From: Lachnocurva sp029100405
GTDB lineage: Bacteria > Bacillota > Clostridia > Lachnospirales > Lachnospiraceae
Assembly: GCA_046263755.1 (NCBI GenBank)
Contig: JBJYZC010000004.1
Span: 132,141-196,140 of the forward strand
Length of the DNA stretch: 64,000 bases
Reading direction: 5' to 3'
Below are positions 63,981 through 64,000 of this stretch, piece by piece. The position numbers were made by a program, and so were the translations under genes. Within the stretch, counting starts at the first letter, position 1. Every line of letters begins with the position of its first letter. The notes beneath the pieces are model-generated. The model searched no databases and had not been told where the DNA came from. It was given only the letters and a program-made list of their open reading frames with translations.

Positions 63981-64000
63981 ATTAGTATCTACTAAGTGTT

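Overview
This window reads as a chromosomal segment of a low-to-mid GC anaerobic Firmicute, most likely a host-associated member of the Lachnospiraceae/Eubacteriales. The evidence is the pyruvate:ferredoxin oxidoreductase, the 2-hydroxyacyl-CoA dehydratase activase family protein, the CBS/DRTGG family II pyrophosphatase, AddAB, the rho-rpmE-yqhQ-prmC-prfA gene order, DUF4364 and DUF6465 proteins, and strong AGGAGG ribosome binding sites. Species cannot be called from sequence alone. A run of 10 N at 40025-40034 shows that this is a draft assembly.

Layout. 1-6.3 kb (+ strand): the 3' part of a large activase/dehydratase-like gene, then a CIRCE operator, promoter and htpG. 6.3-27 kb (- strand): a Lys/Ala-rich DUF6465 protein, a PrsA-like lipoprotein, addA and addB, prfA, prmC, yqhQ, rpmE, a small membrane protein and rho. 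Just upstream of rho lies an operon with pilT, four small single-TM proteins, a pilC/gspF homologue and a transglutaminase-like lipoprotein. 26.8-27.4 kb is non-coding and holds two kinds of direct repeat.

27.4-42.2 kb (- strand) is the centrepiece: a complete accessory Sec (SecA2/SecY2) island in the order serine-rich repeat protein (SRRP) - secY2 - asp1 - asp2 - asp3 - secA2 - gtfA - gtfB - small membrane protein. The SRRP gene begins downstream of a cyclic di-GMP-I type riboswitch with a visible terminator/antiterminator pair. Its reading frame is broken by a run of eight G that one base would correct. It contains a ligand-region candidate between two Ser-rich blocks, and it ends in a membrane helix without an LPXTG motif. 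Together these suggest a glycosylated surface adhesin under second-messenger control and possibly phase-variable.

42.4-44.2 kb (+ strand): malic enzyme and a DUF4364 protein. 44.2-63.6 kb (- strand): queT behind a preQ1-I riboswitch; a heterodimeric ABC exporter plus a MATE transporter; a DUF1275 protein and argC; cardiolipin synthase, an HD hydrolase and a nitrilase-HD fusion; proA and a flavin reductase with a repeat tail; family II pyrophosphatase; a tail-anchored coiled-coil protein; and pyruvate:ferredoxin oxidoreductase. No tRNA, rRNA, CRISPR array, transposase or phage gene was seen.
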